From: Phaseolus vulgaris
Lineage: Eukaryota; Streptophyta; Magnoliopsida; Fabales; Fabaceae
DNA length: 64,000 nucleotides
Reading direction: 5' to 3'
NCBI RefSeq assembly: GCF_000499845.2
Contig: NC_023758.2
Location: 15,079,927-15,143,926, forward strand
This document shows positions 33,869-44,314 of the stretch, in pieces (the stretch's first letter is position 1; every line of letters begins with the position of its first letter). Both the position numbers and the translations under genes were made by a program. Under the pieces are notes generated by a model that did not search any database, had not been told where the DNA came from, and saw nothing but the letters and a program-made list of their open reading frames with translations.

Positions 33869-36163
33869 TCAAGGAGGAGGGATGAGTTTTCCATCTACCA
33901 CTTTGTGATAAATGCTGAACTGGGAGAGGTCCTGATCCGGGAGAATGCATTTGATCTGCTCGAGTGCCAGCTCGAACCCATCAGCAAGGGCTTCAGCGCC
34001 CACGCCCATAAGGTCAGCATTCTCCACTTCGAGCTTTTGCTTGGAGGCCTCCGCAACATTCTTCTCGGTGGTAAGGGAAGCAATGGAAGAAGCAGCTTCT
34101 TCCAATTGGCCCTTTGCCTCAGACAGCTTGCTCACCACCTCCTCGAGCTTCTTCTCCCCAGTAACGGCCGTTTCTCTGGCAGACTCGAGATCCCCCGCCA
34201 GTTGTGAGTTCAGTTGGCGTAGAGAGGAAGTCTCGGCCTCCAGGTGGGTCACCTTGCCTCGCAACTCCACCACCTCGCAGTCCAAGACATTGATGGCTTG
34301 CCCCATCAAGATCTCAGTCTTGATGGTCTCTTGGACCTGCGCTAGGTACTCTCCCCTGGCTTTCTCCACCATACCCCTCATCAGCTCTACGGATCCTTGG
34401 GCAGCCTCAAAGTCACTTTGCAGTGACTCCTTGTCATGCTCAAGCTCCTTGATCCTTTTCTCCATGATTAGCTGCTTGCGGTGCTGGGTGGAAAACTCCA
34501 AGGAAAGCACTATCTGCTTCGCTAGGTGCATGTCCACCTCCTCCCCGTTCCACTCGACAAGCTCCCGACTGCGAATGAGCTGTCGGACCAAGGCAATAAC
34601 TCGGCTGAAGTTCTCATTGCTTGCTCCAGAGCCGCTTGGTCGAGAGCTGGCCCCACCGCCTTCAGCGGTAGCGGCGGAGGTTGGCGGTGGTGGTGGCGTC
34701 ACGAGAGGTCCCGGGAGATCCCCCGAGCGAGCAGAATCGCCCCCAGCAGATGGAGTGGATTGACCAAGTGGTTGGCCTGTTGGGGAAGGAGATGGTGATT
34801 GAGGAGCTGGGGATGGCAGTTGTTGAGGAGAGGGAAAGCTTGTTGGCACTGGGGCAGGTTGAATAGAAGGAGGCGAGGGTGAACCTTCCTCTATCTCCAC
34901 TACCTCAATCTCCCCAGGCTGAAGAGATGAAGCCCCCCCAACCGCTGGAAGTTTCCTCTTGCGGTGTACGAGAGGAGAGCCTGAGCTCTCCTCTTCGGTT
35001 GAGGGAGCAGGAGCAGCAGCAGATGAAGGAAAGGCCTTCACCAGCTTTCTTCTCTTCCTTCCTGGCTCGGGGCCTTCAGCTGGCGCGACCGAGAGAGGAG
35101 GAGCGGCGATAGGATCGGTGGTGGAAGAAGAGGAGCCAGTCCCTTTGGCCCCTTTGAGTCTGGCAAGCTCCAACAAAGATTTCCTCCTTTCCTTCCCTGA
35201 CATCGTATCTACATCGAAGGGAAAAGGAAGAGTTAGATGGCATAGTTATGCAAGTGAGTCAAAATGTATGCAAGCAAGCATGAAAATGTGCAAGTATCCT
35301 AAGAGGTGAAAGAGGAAGAGCCTACCTATATATTTTTTCAAAACCAACACATCAAACTCATGTTTGATGAGAAGAGCAGAGTTGTACTTGGCCCCCAGGA
35401 ACAACCCACATAGCTCGCGCTCGTAGGGGGCCATGGCTTTGAGATCCCGGGGTTTCTTGAACTCAACCCCAGGAACCCAGTAGAGGGGGTACCCCTCGAG
35501 CAATGTTGGACTTTGTGGGGTGGTAGATATCATGTAGAACCTGCCTTTCCAATCTTTGAAGGATTGCTGATACAGGCCCAAGAGCACCCATCCAGCAACC
35601 CCATTCAGACTAACCCAGGACCTGTCCCCAGGGTTCTTCGCCTTGAAGAAGTAGAGAAACACATCCACGGAGGCGTTAATTCCGAAGTAATTGCAGAGAA
35701 TCTCAAATGCCCGGATCAAAGCCCAAGCATTTGGATGGAGTTGGCAGGGCGCGACGTTCAGCTCCATCATCACCTCCTTCTCGAAAAAGGTGAAGGGCAG
35801 GCGCAACTTCAACCTCTTGAAGATGGCGGAGTAGACGAAGGTGAAGGGCACCCCATTGGTGGCCCTGTCATCCGCACAGATGGGCATCCCTCGTGGAGGA
35901 ATGCGTATACGGATATTAAAATCGTTTTCCCTGTCGACGGCGCAAGAAGGCTCATCTGGGTCGTTGCTCAGAAGGGATTGGAGGTGACCCTGTGGTAGTA
36001 GGGTGGAGGTTTCGGCCAGCAACGGCAAGAGAGCCCAGTCGTAGACCCTGGCGTTGTCATGGTAGGAGGTTGCATTGGGTGGTGGCGGCGCCGGTGCACT
36101 TGCTGAAGGCTGTGCACCAGAAGACGAAGCGACGATTCGAGCGGTTTGTTTTAAGCGAGCCAT
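33869..36163 (-). CDS. Transposon-encoded transposase_28-like/coiled-coil protein, right-arm copy, open
   Basis: Two exons, 36163-35326 and 35208-33869, join in frame over a 117-bp GT-AG intron to give 725 codons. Residues 1-9 read MARLKQTAR. About residues 40-280 match the 'putative gypsy type transposon' domain (PF04195, from memory): PICADDRATNGVPFTFVYS, TFFEKEVMMELNVAPCQLHP, FEILCNYFG. A basic, possibly nuclear-targeting patch (GRKRRKLVKAF) and a Pro/Ser-rich linker follow. The C-terminal 230 residues are a long predicted coiled coil (KELEHDKESLQSDFE to EASKQKLEVENADL). It is antisense to the adjacent LTR. Antisense genes between pol and the 3' LTR are reported in some Tat-lineage elements; the function is unknown. 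A 5' UTR intron probably lies between about 36439 and 36175. I see no stop or shift, unlike the left copy. Confidence 0.75.
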
Positions 36164-36764
36164 TGCGAGATAACTGCAATGGAGAAAAATGAAGGGTCAG
36201 AGGAATGGAAGAAGAAGAAATGATGAATGGTTCGGTGAAAAACAGAGGAAGGGAAGAAGAAAGAGATGTCCAGGCAAAAAAGAGGAAGAGGGAGAAGCAG
36301 AAAGCAGAGTGAAGGGCGTGAAAACCCTAGCGCGGGTCGAGAAGAGGAAAAACAGAGAAGATGAATGCATGATAATGAAAGGGACGAATGCAATCAGTGA
36401 AAAGAGCCTAAATAGACCAAGGAAGAAGAAAAACCATACCTTTGAGTGATCGCGAAAGGTTGAGAGGTAGAAAGCTTGAAGGGGGATGGGCGCGCAGAGA
36501 GGGAATTCGAAGTGAGCCTGAGAGTGTTGAAGAAGATGATGAAACAGTGAAAACGCGCGCCTATTTGAATAAGGGAAGCGCTAGCGGCACTCCACGCTGG
36601 CCGTTGATGCGGCCACGTGTCGCAAGATTAAGAAAGGAAGTTGTAACGTTAAAGGGCAACACGTGAGGTGGCACGTGATGCGGCCCCACTTGCCACGTGG
36701 ACCGAGAGCGCGACCACTTAGTCTCTTCGCTGAGAACGAGTTCACAACTCGTGACTGGGGGGCT

Positions 36765-37838
36765 TGTGATCCGGTCGGTCATCGATAGTCGATGATGTCA
36801 GCAGCAGATAACCACGTGGACCACTCGCACGGTGACACGTGGATCAGGTGGCAGAGAAATCGGGGAGGAGATCACCCGGTATGGTTATCGGTGGTCAGTA
36901 ACTGAGTGGCCACCGACAGATCAGTTCCAAGATAAACACCCGGGGGAGAACGCGAGAAACAAGAGAGCACCGATCAGTCATCGGGTGCATGGTCATCGGG
37001 GTTTCGTGTTACACGCAGTTAAACTGGGACTGAGATTCCCAGCGAGAGCGTTACGCATGGACCTCGCATGATCATACCTCAGAGAAAGCAGAGCTCCTCG
37101 TCGGCATAGTCGTGCACGAGAGTGGCCTGAGGGAGTCAGTAAACCGGTCAGTGATTGGTTACTCTCTCAACCCATTACGTGCATGGCATCGTGAAGGGGA
37201 AATCGTGTATGCAGAGAGCAATGCTTGGTGAGTGTGCCTAGTCCAGCCACACCTGGCGTTCTCCTGGGAATGTGCGGTTTCACCCAGATGGAAGAAACGC
37301 GCTAAGTTACTCCGCAAGGGAATAACTTAGGCGCACAAGAGATGTGCTAGAGCCCTTCAGGTGGAGGCACGTGAACGGTTAGATGCGAGTTGCATGCCTC
37401 CACGTGTCACTGACTGAGAGGGGCGCGACCCAGATAAAGGTGCACTCCGTGTTGTGAAAGGTACAGACAGAAAATCCAGACACCCACAACCCTGACTGTG
37501 GTACGTTTTCGTACAAAAGCATAACAAAATTCTGACACGCGCAGAGGACAGCGTAGCAGAATTCTGTTAGGCACAGACACAAAGGGGGATAAAAAGAGAA
37601 TCAGAGGGAAATACACACACGCTGTTTTTTACACACATTATTTTCTAGTGATTCTGGGATCTAACTTGAGCGTCGGAGTGCAAACGGCCGCTAGAGGCGC
37701 CATCTGTGTGTTTGCAGGTTGCGTTCGGAGTTCCAAGGAGGAGGTTCTAAGAGTGTTCTTGTAGATAACACAGTTGCCAGAGGCGGGTCAAGCAAGCGAC
37801 AAGGCAATTCCTCCATGCTCGAGTTGTCGGCAGGATCA
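36765..37838 (+). repeat. LTR in the right arm (Tat-like), facing right
   Basis: It starts TGTGATCCGGTCGG directly after the polypurine tract ACTGGGGGGCT (36754-36764) and ends GGCAGGATCA at 37838, 1074 bp. A TATA-like GGATAAAAAGAG near 37588 precedes TAACTTGAGCGTCGGAGTGC near 37662-37681. Immediately after it the sequence changes to Gypsy gag. Several CACGTG-type boxes (for example CCACGTGGACC near 36705 and 36813) lie in the region shared by this LTR and the divergent gene. Confidence 0.8.
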
Positions 37839-40800
37839 GTTTTATTTCAGCTTTGGTCCCAGAAATCAGAAGAGAGATTGTTGTTCTTCAACCTACCTCA
37901 ATCACCCAAGCCATGGGCCTTGCAAAGCTCTTGGAATCTAAAATCCATGATTCAAGGAAATATTACCGTAACCCCATCATTCCACAACCATCCCCCCATC
38001 TTTTACCACCACCACCACATCCCATTTTCCAACCCCAAACAACAACCACTACACCCACCTCTACTACCTATAAAAAAGCTTTCATCCACCCAATTACAAG
38101 AACGTAGGGCAACTGACTTGTGTTACAATTGTGAAGAAATTTTTTTCCCTGGTCACAAATGTATCACCAAACGTTTCTTATTGCTGCTTAATGAAGAACC
38201 TACACCAGAAACCCCCCTGAAACCTTCACAGTCTTAGATTCTGTTTCTGACACTGAGGACCCTACCCATGTACACCTATCTCTCTAGGCCTTGTCTGGAC
38301 CCCCTCGGCCCACACCTTCAAACTTCAGGGGTTTATTCATCATACACCCATTACCATTTTAATAGACACCGGGAGTTCACATAATATCCTCCAACCTCGC
38401 CTAGTCCATCACCTCAACCTTTGCACCCTTCCTATTAAACCTTTTTCCATCATGGTTGGAAATGGCGAGAAAATTCATTGCACACATCTCAGTCCTACAG
38501 TTACTGTTTCTATACAAAATCATTGTTTTTCCATCCCATTTTACCCCATCACAATGAAAGAGCAGATGTAGTCCTAGGAATGGACTGGTTGCGCTGCCTC
38601 GGACCCCTACAAGCAGATTTCTCCACACCACAACTCTCTTTCCATCACCAAGACACCCTCATCACCTTAGTTGGAACCAACAAACTCTTAGACACACATG
38701 CTTCTGTCACCAATATTTGTCACCTCCTACATACCAAAGCCATAACATCACTTTATTTGCTCACCTTTCAACCGGATCCCTTACCATGCCCCAACCCTTC
38801 CCCACCAAATATACATCATGCGATTCAAACCCTACTCCATACATACCATTCAGTTTTCTCACCTCCTCACGGGTAGCCTCCCCACCGCCCCCATGACCAT
38901 CACATTCCCTTGATCCCAAACTCCACCCCCAAAAATATCAAACCCTATCGTTATCCCCACACCCACAAACACACTATGACTTCTCTCATTAAAAAAATGT
39001 TATATGAGGGCATCATACGACCAAGTACCAACCCCTTCTCTTTCCATGTCATACTCATAAAAAAAAAAGATGGATCATGGAGATTTTGTGTGGATTACAG
39101 GGCTCTAAATGCTATCACGGTGAAGGATATATTTCCTATCCCCACGATTGAGGAACTCTTGGATGAATTAACTGAGGCACACATGTTCACTAAGTTGGAC
39201 TTAAGATCTGGCTATCACCAAATACGGGTACACCCCACAGACTACCACAAGACAGCTTTTCGGACCTTTGATGGTCATTATGAGTTTTTAGTTATGCCAT
39301 TTGGCTTATCTAATTCTCCGTCTACCTTTCAAGCTGCAATGAATGACCTCCTTCGACCTTACCTAAGGCGTTTTGTATTAGTTTTCTTTGATGACATCTT
39401 AATCTAGAGTATATCTATGACAAACCATATTCAACATCTCAACATTGTTCTCCAATTACTTCAGGCTCACCAGTTTTTTGTTAAAGAATCAAAATGCAAT
39501 TTTGCAGCCCCTATAGTTACCTATTTGGGCCATATCATTCAACAGGGAACAGTTTCCTCGGATCCAGAAAAAAAATCAAGTTATTCTACAGTGGCCCGAG
39601 CCCAAATCATTCACTACGCTGCGTGCATTTTTGGGCATTGCGGGGTTTTACCAGAAGTTCATCTGCGGATATGCCACTCTTGCCTCTCCACTCACGGATT
39701 TACTCAAATTGAAAGTTTTTACATGGAATCACATGGCCAACACAACCTTTCTACAATTCAAAAATATCCTAACTACACCTTCTATCTTGCACCTCATTGA
39801 TTTCACCATTCCTTTTATAGTGGAAATGGACGTTTCCAATTCCGCCATTGGGATGTTTTATCTCAAGCAGGGCATCCTATTGCCTTTTTCACTAAAAAGC
39901 AATGTCTAAAGAAACAAAGCAGTTCAGTATACGTGAAAGAGATGCTAGCAATTATTGAATCTGTTAAGAAATGAGGGCACTATCTCATTGGCAATCACTT
40001 TCAAATTATCACAGACCAGCAAAGTTTAAGGGGATTTCTTACCAGCGCTTGCCATACACCGGAACAACAAAAATGGGCTTCACGGCTTATTGGGTACAAT
40101 TTTGATATCCTTTATCGGCCCGGATGTCACAACCAAGCTGCCGATTTCCTTTCTAGGCCACCACCCTCAGTTTTCTTAGCCATCTCCTCCCAGTACCAAA
40201 GCTCATCACCAAATTAAAAAAATACTATCAGACAATAAATGGACAGGAAGAAAAAAAACAAATTGATAGGTATTCCCATTTCAAATTTCAGTTTTCATAA
40301 TGACTTACTGTACCACGGTCAGAGACTTTATATTCCATCAGCAACCAATCTCCGCCCATCCATTCTTCACGAGTTTCATGCAACCCCATCCGCAAGGCAT
40401 TCCGGTTTCAAAGCCACTCTAGCTTGTTTAGCTGCCTCTGTCTATTAGCTAGATATGTACAGAGACACAAAACTGTTCATCAAAGAGTGCCTCCCCTGCC
40501 AACAGAACAAACCGATCAACAAAAAACCCTTAGGATTATTACAACCCATACCCCCCCCCAACCAAAATTTGGGATGAACTAACAACTGATTTTATTACTC
40601 ACTTACCATCATCTTTCGGTCATACGGTTATTTGGGTGGTCTGTGACCGACTTTCAAAATCAGCTTATTTCATAGCCCTCCCCACGTCCTTCACTGCCTT
40701 CCAATTAGCCAATTGTTTTTTTGTGGAGATCTGCAGGTTGCATGGCATTCCGAAATCCATAATCTCAGACTGAGACCCGCTCTTCCTCAGTAACTTCTGG

Positions 40801-42250
40801 AAGGAGCTTTTTCACCTACAAGGAACAAACCTGAAATTTAGTACGACTTATCACCCTCAAACAGACGGTCAAACCGAGTTTATCAACAGAAGTTTAGAGA
40901 TATACCTTCGGTGTTTCACCAATGACCATCCGCGGAGTTGGTACAAATACTTACACCTCGCCGAGTTTTGGTACAATTCTTCTTACCATTCAGCCATCAA
41001 AACAACCCTGTTCCAAGTGCTCTACGGAAGACCACCACCTTCTATCCCGAATTATGTGTCCAACACTGCATCAAAACCCAATCTGGAAACCACCCTCCAA
41101 GAGCGAATGCAGATATTGCATCAGTTGAAGACAAATCTGGCGTTGTCGCAACAACGCATGGCCAAGACAACAAACACTGGACGACGTCATTACGTTTTCA
41201 CCGTCGGCAATTGGGTACTCCTCCGATGACATGCTTACCGCCAAACATCCCTCACCGGCTCCCCTCACCACAAGCTTTCTCGAAAATTCTATGGTCCATA
41301 CCCTATTACCAAACACATTGGTGAAGTGGCTTATGAACTAGCTCTCCCACCAGATTCCAAGGTTCACCCAGTATTTCACATATCTCTCCTCAAACCATAT
41401 GATGGACCAAAACCCCATCTACCCCACCACCCTCCCAACCAGGAAATAAACCTGCACCTTTTGCACCCTTCCAACATAAACCTAAGTGAAACCCTAAGTG
41501 AGACTTCAAACTCACCTAACGCAGCCCTGATGCCATCCACACACACCACGTGTCCTCCATCAGTAGCCCTCATTAAACCCTTTCACCAACCACCCACCTC
41601 TGATTCACGTGCCCATTTACTCCCACACCTACCCATTTACTTCCACAAGTAAATGCACCTAACCATCTACCCACACCATCAGAGCACACCACACCATCTC
41701 CATTAATGACCCACACTATTCCACGTCACCAACACCCTACAACACCTTCACGTGACTCTGTGCCGCATTCAATACAAGTAGTTGGCACACACCCACTTTC
41801 AACGTTACAAAACCCTCCCCATTCCAAACATTTCCCTTTGGGCTTCCCATGCCATTCTACAACCCACTCTCAACCCCCTTTGCCAACACCACACCCCAAC
41901 ATGACCTAAAAGCCCACACCAAACCCAACACACTTTCCCAATATATTCCCACCCTCTCACATCTACCCCCACACAACAAAAATTACCTTGGCTCACCAAC
42001 CACCACCCACATCAAATATTCCAACATTTTTTCCCCAAACAAGCAACCACCAAATATCCAGCGTGGACCAATCGTTCTCCCCCCAAACACTAACATCCGC
42101 TCTCAATAATAACCCAACAATAACCACACCACCCCATTTTACCTTCTGCACCCCTAGTTCCTATACCACCGTGTCATCCACCACAACTCCTCCACCAAGT
42201 TCATCCATCCAAAACCTTAAGGATAAGGTTACTCTGCAGGGGCCAACTAT
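37839..42250 (+). pseudogene. Ty3/Gypsy gag-pol remnant
   Basis: Starts inside gag (PEIRREIVVLQPTSITQAMGLAKLLE near 37853) with a knuckle CYNCEEIFFPGHKC (about 38120-38160), protease DTGSSHNIL near 38368, RT ([50 protein letters not shown], 38910-39407), RNase H (39631-40190) and integrase (CLPCQQNKP near 40490, [19 protein letters not shown] near 40845-40890). The tail runs to VFHISLLKPYDG and a long Pro/His-rich stretch ending near 42308. Many stops and shifts disrupt every domain. The 5' third of gag is missing at the palindrome junction. Confidence 0.85.
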
Positions 42251-42596
42251 TGACACTGGACTCACAACCACAAGGCCCATTAGAAGGATATCTAGGCCAT
42301 TTGGTTAAATGACTATATTTTGAAGGATCTCTTTTGTCCTTTGTAGGGATTGGATCCCCTTTTCTGTTAGGATTTTCTGTTATAGCTTTTCACTATTTTC
42401 AGCACAGCTGTCTATTAGGACAAATAACTTTTCAAAGGGTATTATATATCCCACTAGACTAGGAGAGTATGCATGTTCTTGGTTATGTTACTTTTATCTT
42501 GAAAGTTGTTTTTTTATTCTGTTATATCTCTATCCCAACACTTATTTTTCTAGATTTCTTTGTGTTCTTCCCCTTCCCCTCTCCATCACCGTATCA
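42251..42596 (+). repeat. 3' LTR of the Gypsy element
   Basis: 346 bp from TGACACTGGACTCAC to CACCGTATCA. Its first 61 bases match the remnant at 28786-28846, apart from a few substitutions and small gaps. A TATATATCCC block near 42443 could be its promoter. The polypurine-like CAGGGGCCAACTAT precedes it. Confidence 0.8.
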
Positions 42597-42601
42597 GCGC
42601 A

Positions 42602-43275
42602 AGACAATCAAGCAATGACAAACCATGTGTTTTGAACTCTAACAAATAAATTTAGAACTATGTTTATGAAGGTGGAGCAAAAGGAAAATAAAGTTAATTG
42701 TGAAGGATTATAGTGTGAATTCCTTGGGAGGAAACTTGGTGCAGTGTTGTAGAATGTGGCAGTTGGTATTTATGGTCAATGCAAAACAAGAAGGTCATCC
42801 TAGTCAAGCGTTCATGACGATTCTGCTAAGCACATGAACCAATAAGGATTTGGCTGTGATAAAGCAACAAAAGGAGAATAATTCTGAAATTACTTCAAAG
42901 AAGTTAAATGAAAATACCAAAATCCTATTTCTGTCTATATGTGGAACAGTAAAAGTTGTTGGTTGTGAGGCTCAAGTTGCAGAACAATTCTCATCAATTG
43001 TTTGGGCAGAATCAGGGCTTGCAACAAGTGCTTATGAGTATGCTTATAAAGATTTGACTAATTTTTACATTTCCACTGTGTATCCGCTAAATTACCTACA
43101 CTCTTTAAGCTAGTATGTCAATATGCTTGTTGAGACCGGTGGTGCGTAACAATTTGTTTTAGAACAGGAGTAGGGGAAAGGTTGGTGTAGGGACTGTGAC
43201 GGTAGTCTTGAGCTAATACAAACGGCAGGAAATAAAGTGGAAAGTGGGTTGTTTGTGTAGAAGCAATTTGGCACA
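42602..43275. other. Spacer between two Gypsy elements, no recognised gene
   Basis: A short open frame at 42850-43113 (MAVIKQQKENNSEITSKK...) ends in LNYLHSLS. It does not match a family I know. The sequence continues after the next element at 51031 (MLALNKEVYGKEKEEWIGVME in one frame), so the two pieces may be halves of one interrupted host locus or an older transposon. No function is claimed. Confidence 0.4.
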
Positions 43276-43280
43276 GATGT

Positions 43281-44314
43281 TGATGTGATTCCACTAGCAC
43301 AATTAGAATGATTCTTGACATTCTTAGGAATCATCTTGAGTTGGTTAAGAGCTAGGCACTTTATCATAGAAATGGATCAAGGTTCTATGAACAAGAACTC
43401 ACCAAAACTAGTGCCAAAACACAAACTCATATAGAAGATCCAACTATTGTCAAATTGAACCGAACAAAAAGGCACAAAAGCTAAGCAAACTGAATTTGAA
43501 AGCTGGAAATTAAATTGAACCGAACAAAAGGCTGGAAAATGAAGAAGAAAGATGAAGAACAACCAAGAACCACAAAAGAACCGAAGCAACAATATTAAAA
43601 TTGAAACTGCCGAACCAAAATCAACAAGGAAACAAGCTAAGACAAGGAAATAACAAAAGAAGAAAGGAAGGAGAAGAGAGTGCTCATGAAGATGGATGTA
43701 TGGTTGGATGATCACGCCACTAGAAGGATGGTTGCTCCTAGATGAGTGTGCTGCCGCCACTTGAGGACACCATGGATCCTTCAAGATGAGACTAGAGAAG
43801 AAGGCTCAAAAGCTCTCCAATGATCACTCAAAATTTGAGTATAGTTTCTTTTCTCTAAAATTCAAATCTGAAATTTACAAAGGAAGCACCTCTATTTATA
43901 GCCTAAGGTGCTGAAAATGCAAGCTAAACAATTTCAAATTTCCCCCCTTAAAACAATCTAGAACCGGCGCCTATTTACAAGGCATGAGGAAGGTGTGACC
44001 TCTTCCTTCACTTTGGCACCTCCTATTCTACTCCTACACCTATCTACTAATACACCCCCCTTCCTAAAGCTCCTAACTAAAGCCTAAAAGATGCTATAAA
44101 AAAAGAGGTTTCTAATGTTTCCCTCTAAGCACCTTCAACCAAAGAAATTACAAAAAGAGAAAATAAATGTCCCCTAGCTCCTAAAGCTTTGAACATGCTT
44201 CTTGTAAGCCTTTGAGGTGGGCTTTGACCTCCATGGGCGTCCTCCATTTGTGCCTCTACCTCTTCTTGATCTTGTTGATTGGCCTCCATGTCCTCTTGAG
44301 CTTGATCTCCATCA
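43281..44314 (-). repeat. 3' LTR, overlaps the end of pol
   Basis: 1034 bp; on the minus strand it starts TGATGGAGATCAAGC at 44314 and ends CATCACATCA-like at 43281. A TATA-like box (CTATAAATAGAGG on the minus strand, near 43890-43905) is present. The last 63 codons of pol (44314-44125) lie inside this LTR. The 135-codon frame at 43377-43784 is duplicated in the other LTR and is not considered a gene. Confidence 0.9.

Larger units (their letters stand above)
28847..37838. repeat. Large inverted repeat: two Tat-like retrotransposon 3' halves head to head
   Basis: The left arm (28847-32898) and right arm (33770-37838) are reverse complements over about 4.05 kb with modest divergence, separated by an 871-bp spacer. 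The outermost bases are TGATCCTGCCGACAACTC and its complement GAGTTGTCGGCAGGATCA. Going inward from each end are an LTR pointing outward, its polypurine tract, then a gene on the opposite strand pointing toward the centre. No target duplication is seen at the arms' outer ends (GGTTA and GTTTT), which fits the adjacent deletion in the host Gypsy element. Confidence 0.9.
28786..42596 (+). mobile_element. Ty3/Gypsy element (TSD GCGCA) carrying a 9-kb inverted-repeat insert
   Basis: The left LTR start TGATAATAGACTCACAACC (28786) matches the right LTR start at 42251, and the right LTR ends ATCACCGTATCA at 42596. GCGCA flanks both ends (28781-28785 and 42597-42601), so the outer borders are original. 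Only the first 61 bp of the 5' LTR remain. The rest of that LTR, the primer-binding site and the start of gag are replaced by the inverted repeat at 28847-37838. Gag, protease, RT, RNase H and integrase remnants follow at 37839-41650. Confidence 0.85.

Noticed and set aside
28847..37838. Reading the palindrome as a classical foldback or Mutator DNA transposon
   Set aside because: The arms contain complete LTRs with polypurine tracts and no transposase, and no 8-9 bp target duplication is visible. A retroelement origin fits better, though later movement as a unit is not excluded.
42850..43113. Possible small host gene
   Set aside because: A single short frame without recognised homology, between two retroelements; kept only as spacer description.
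43377..43784. 135-codon frame repeated at 50089-50496
   Set aside because: It lies at the same place in both LTRs of one element, so the duplication reflects LTR identity, and the peptide has no known domain.
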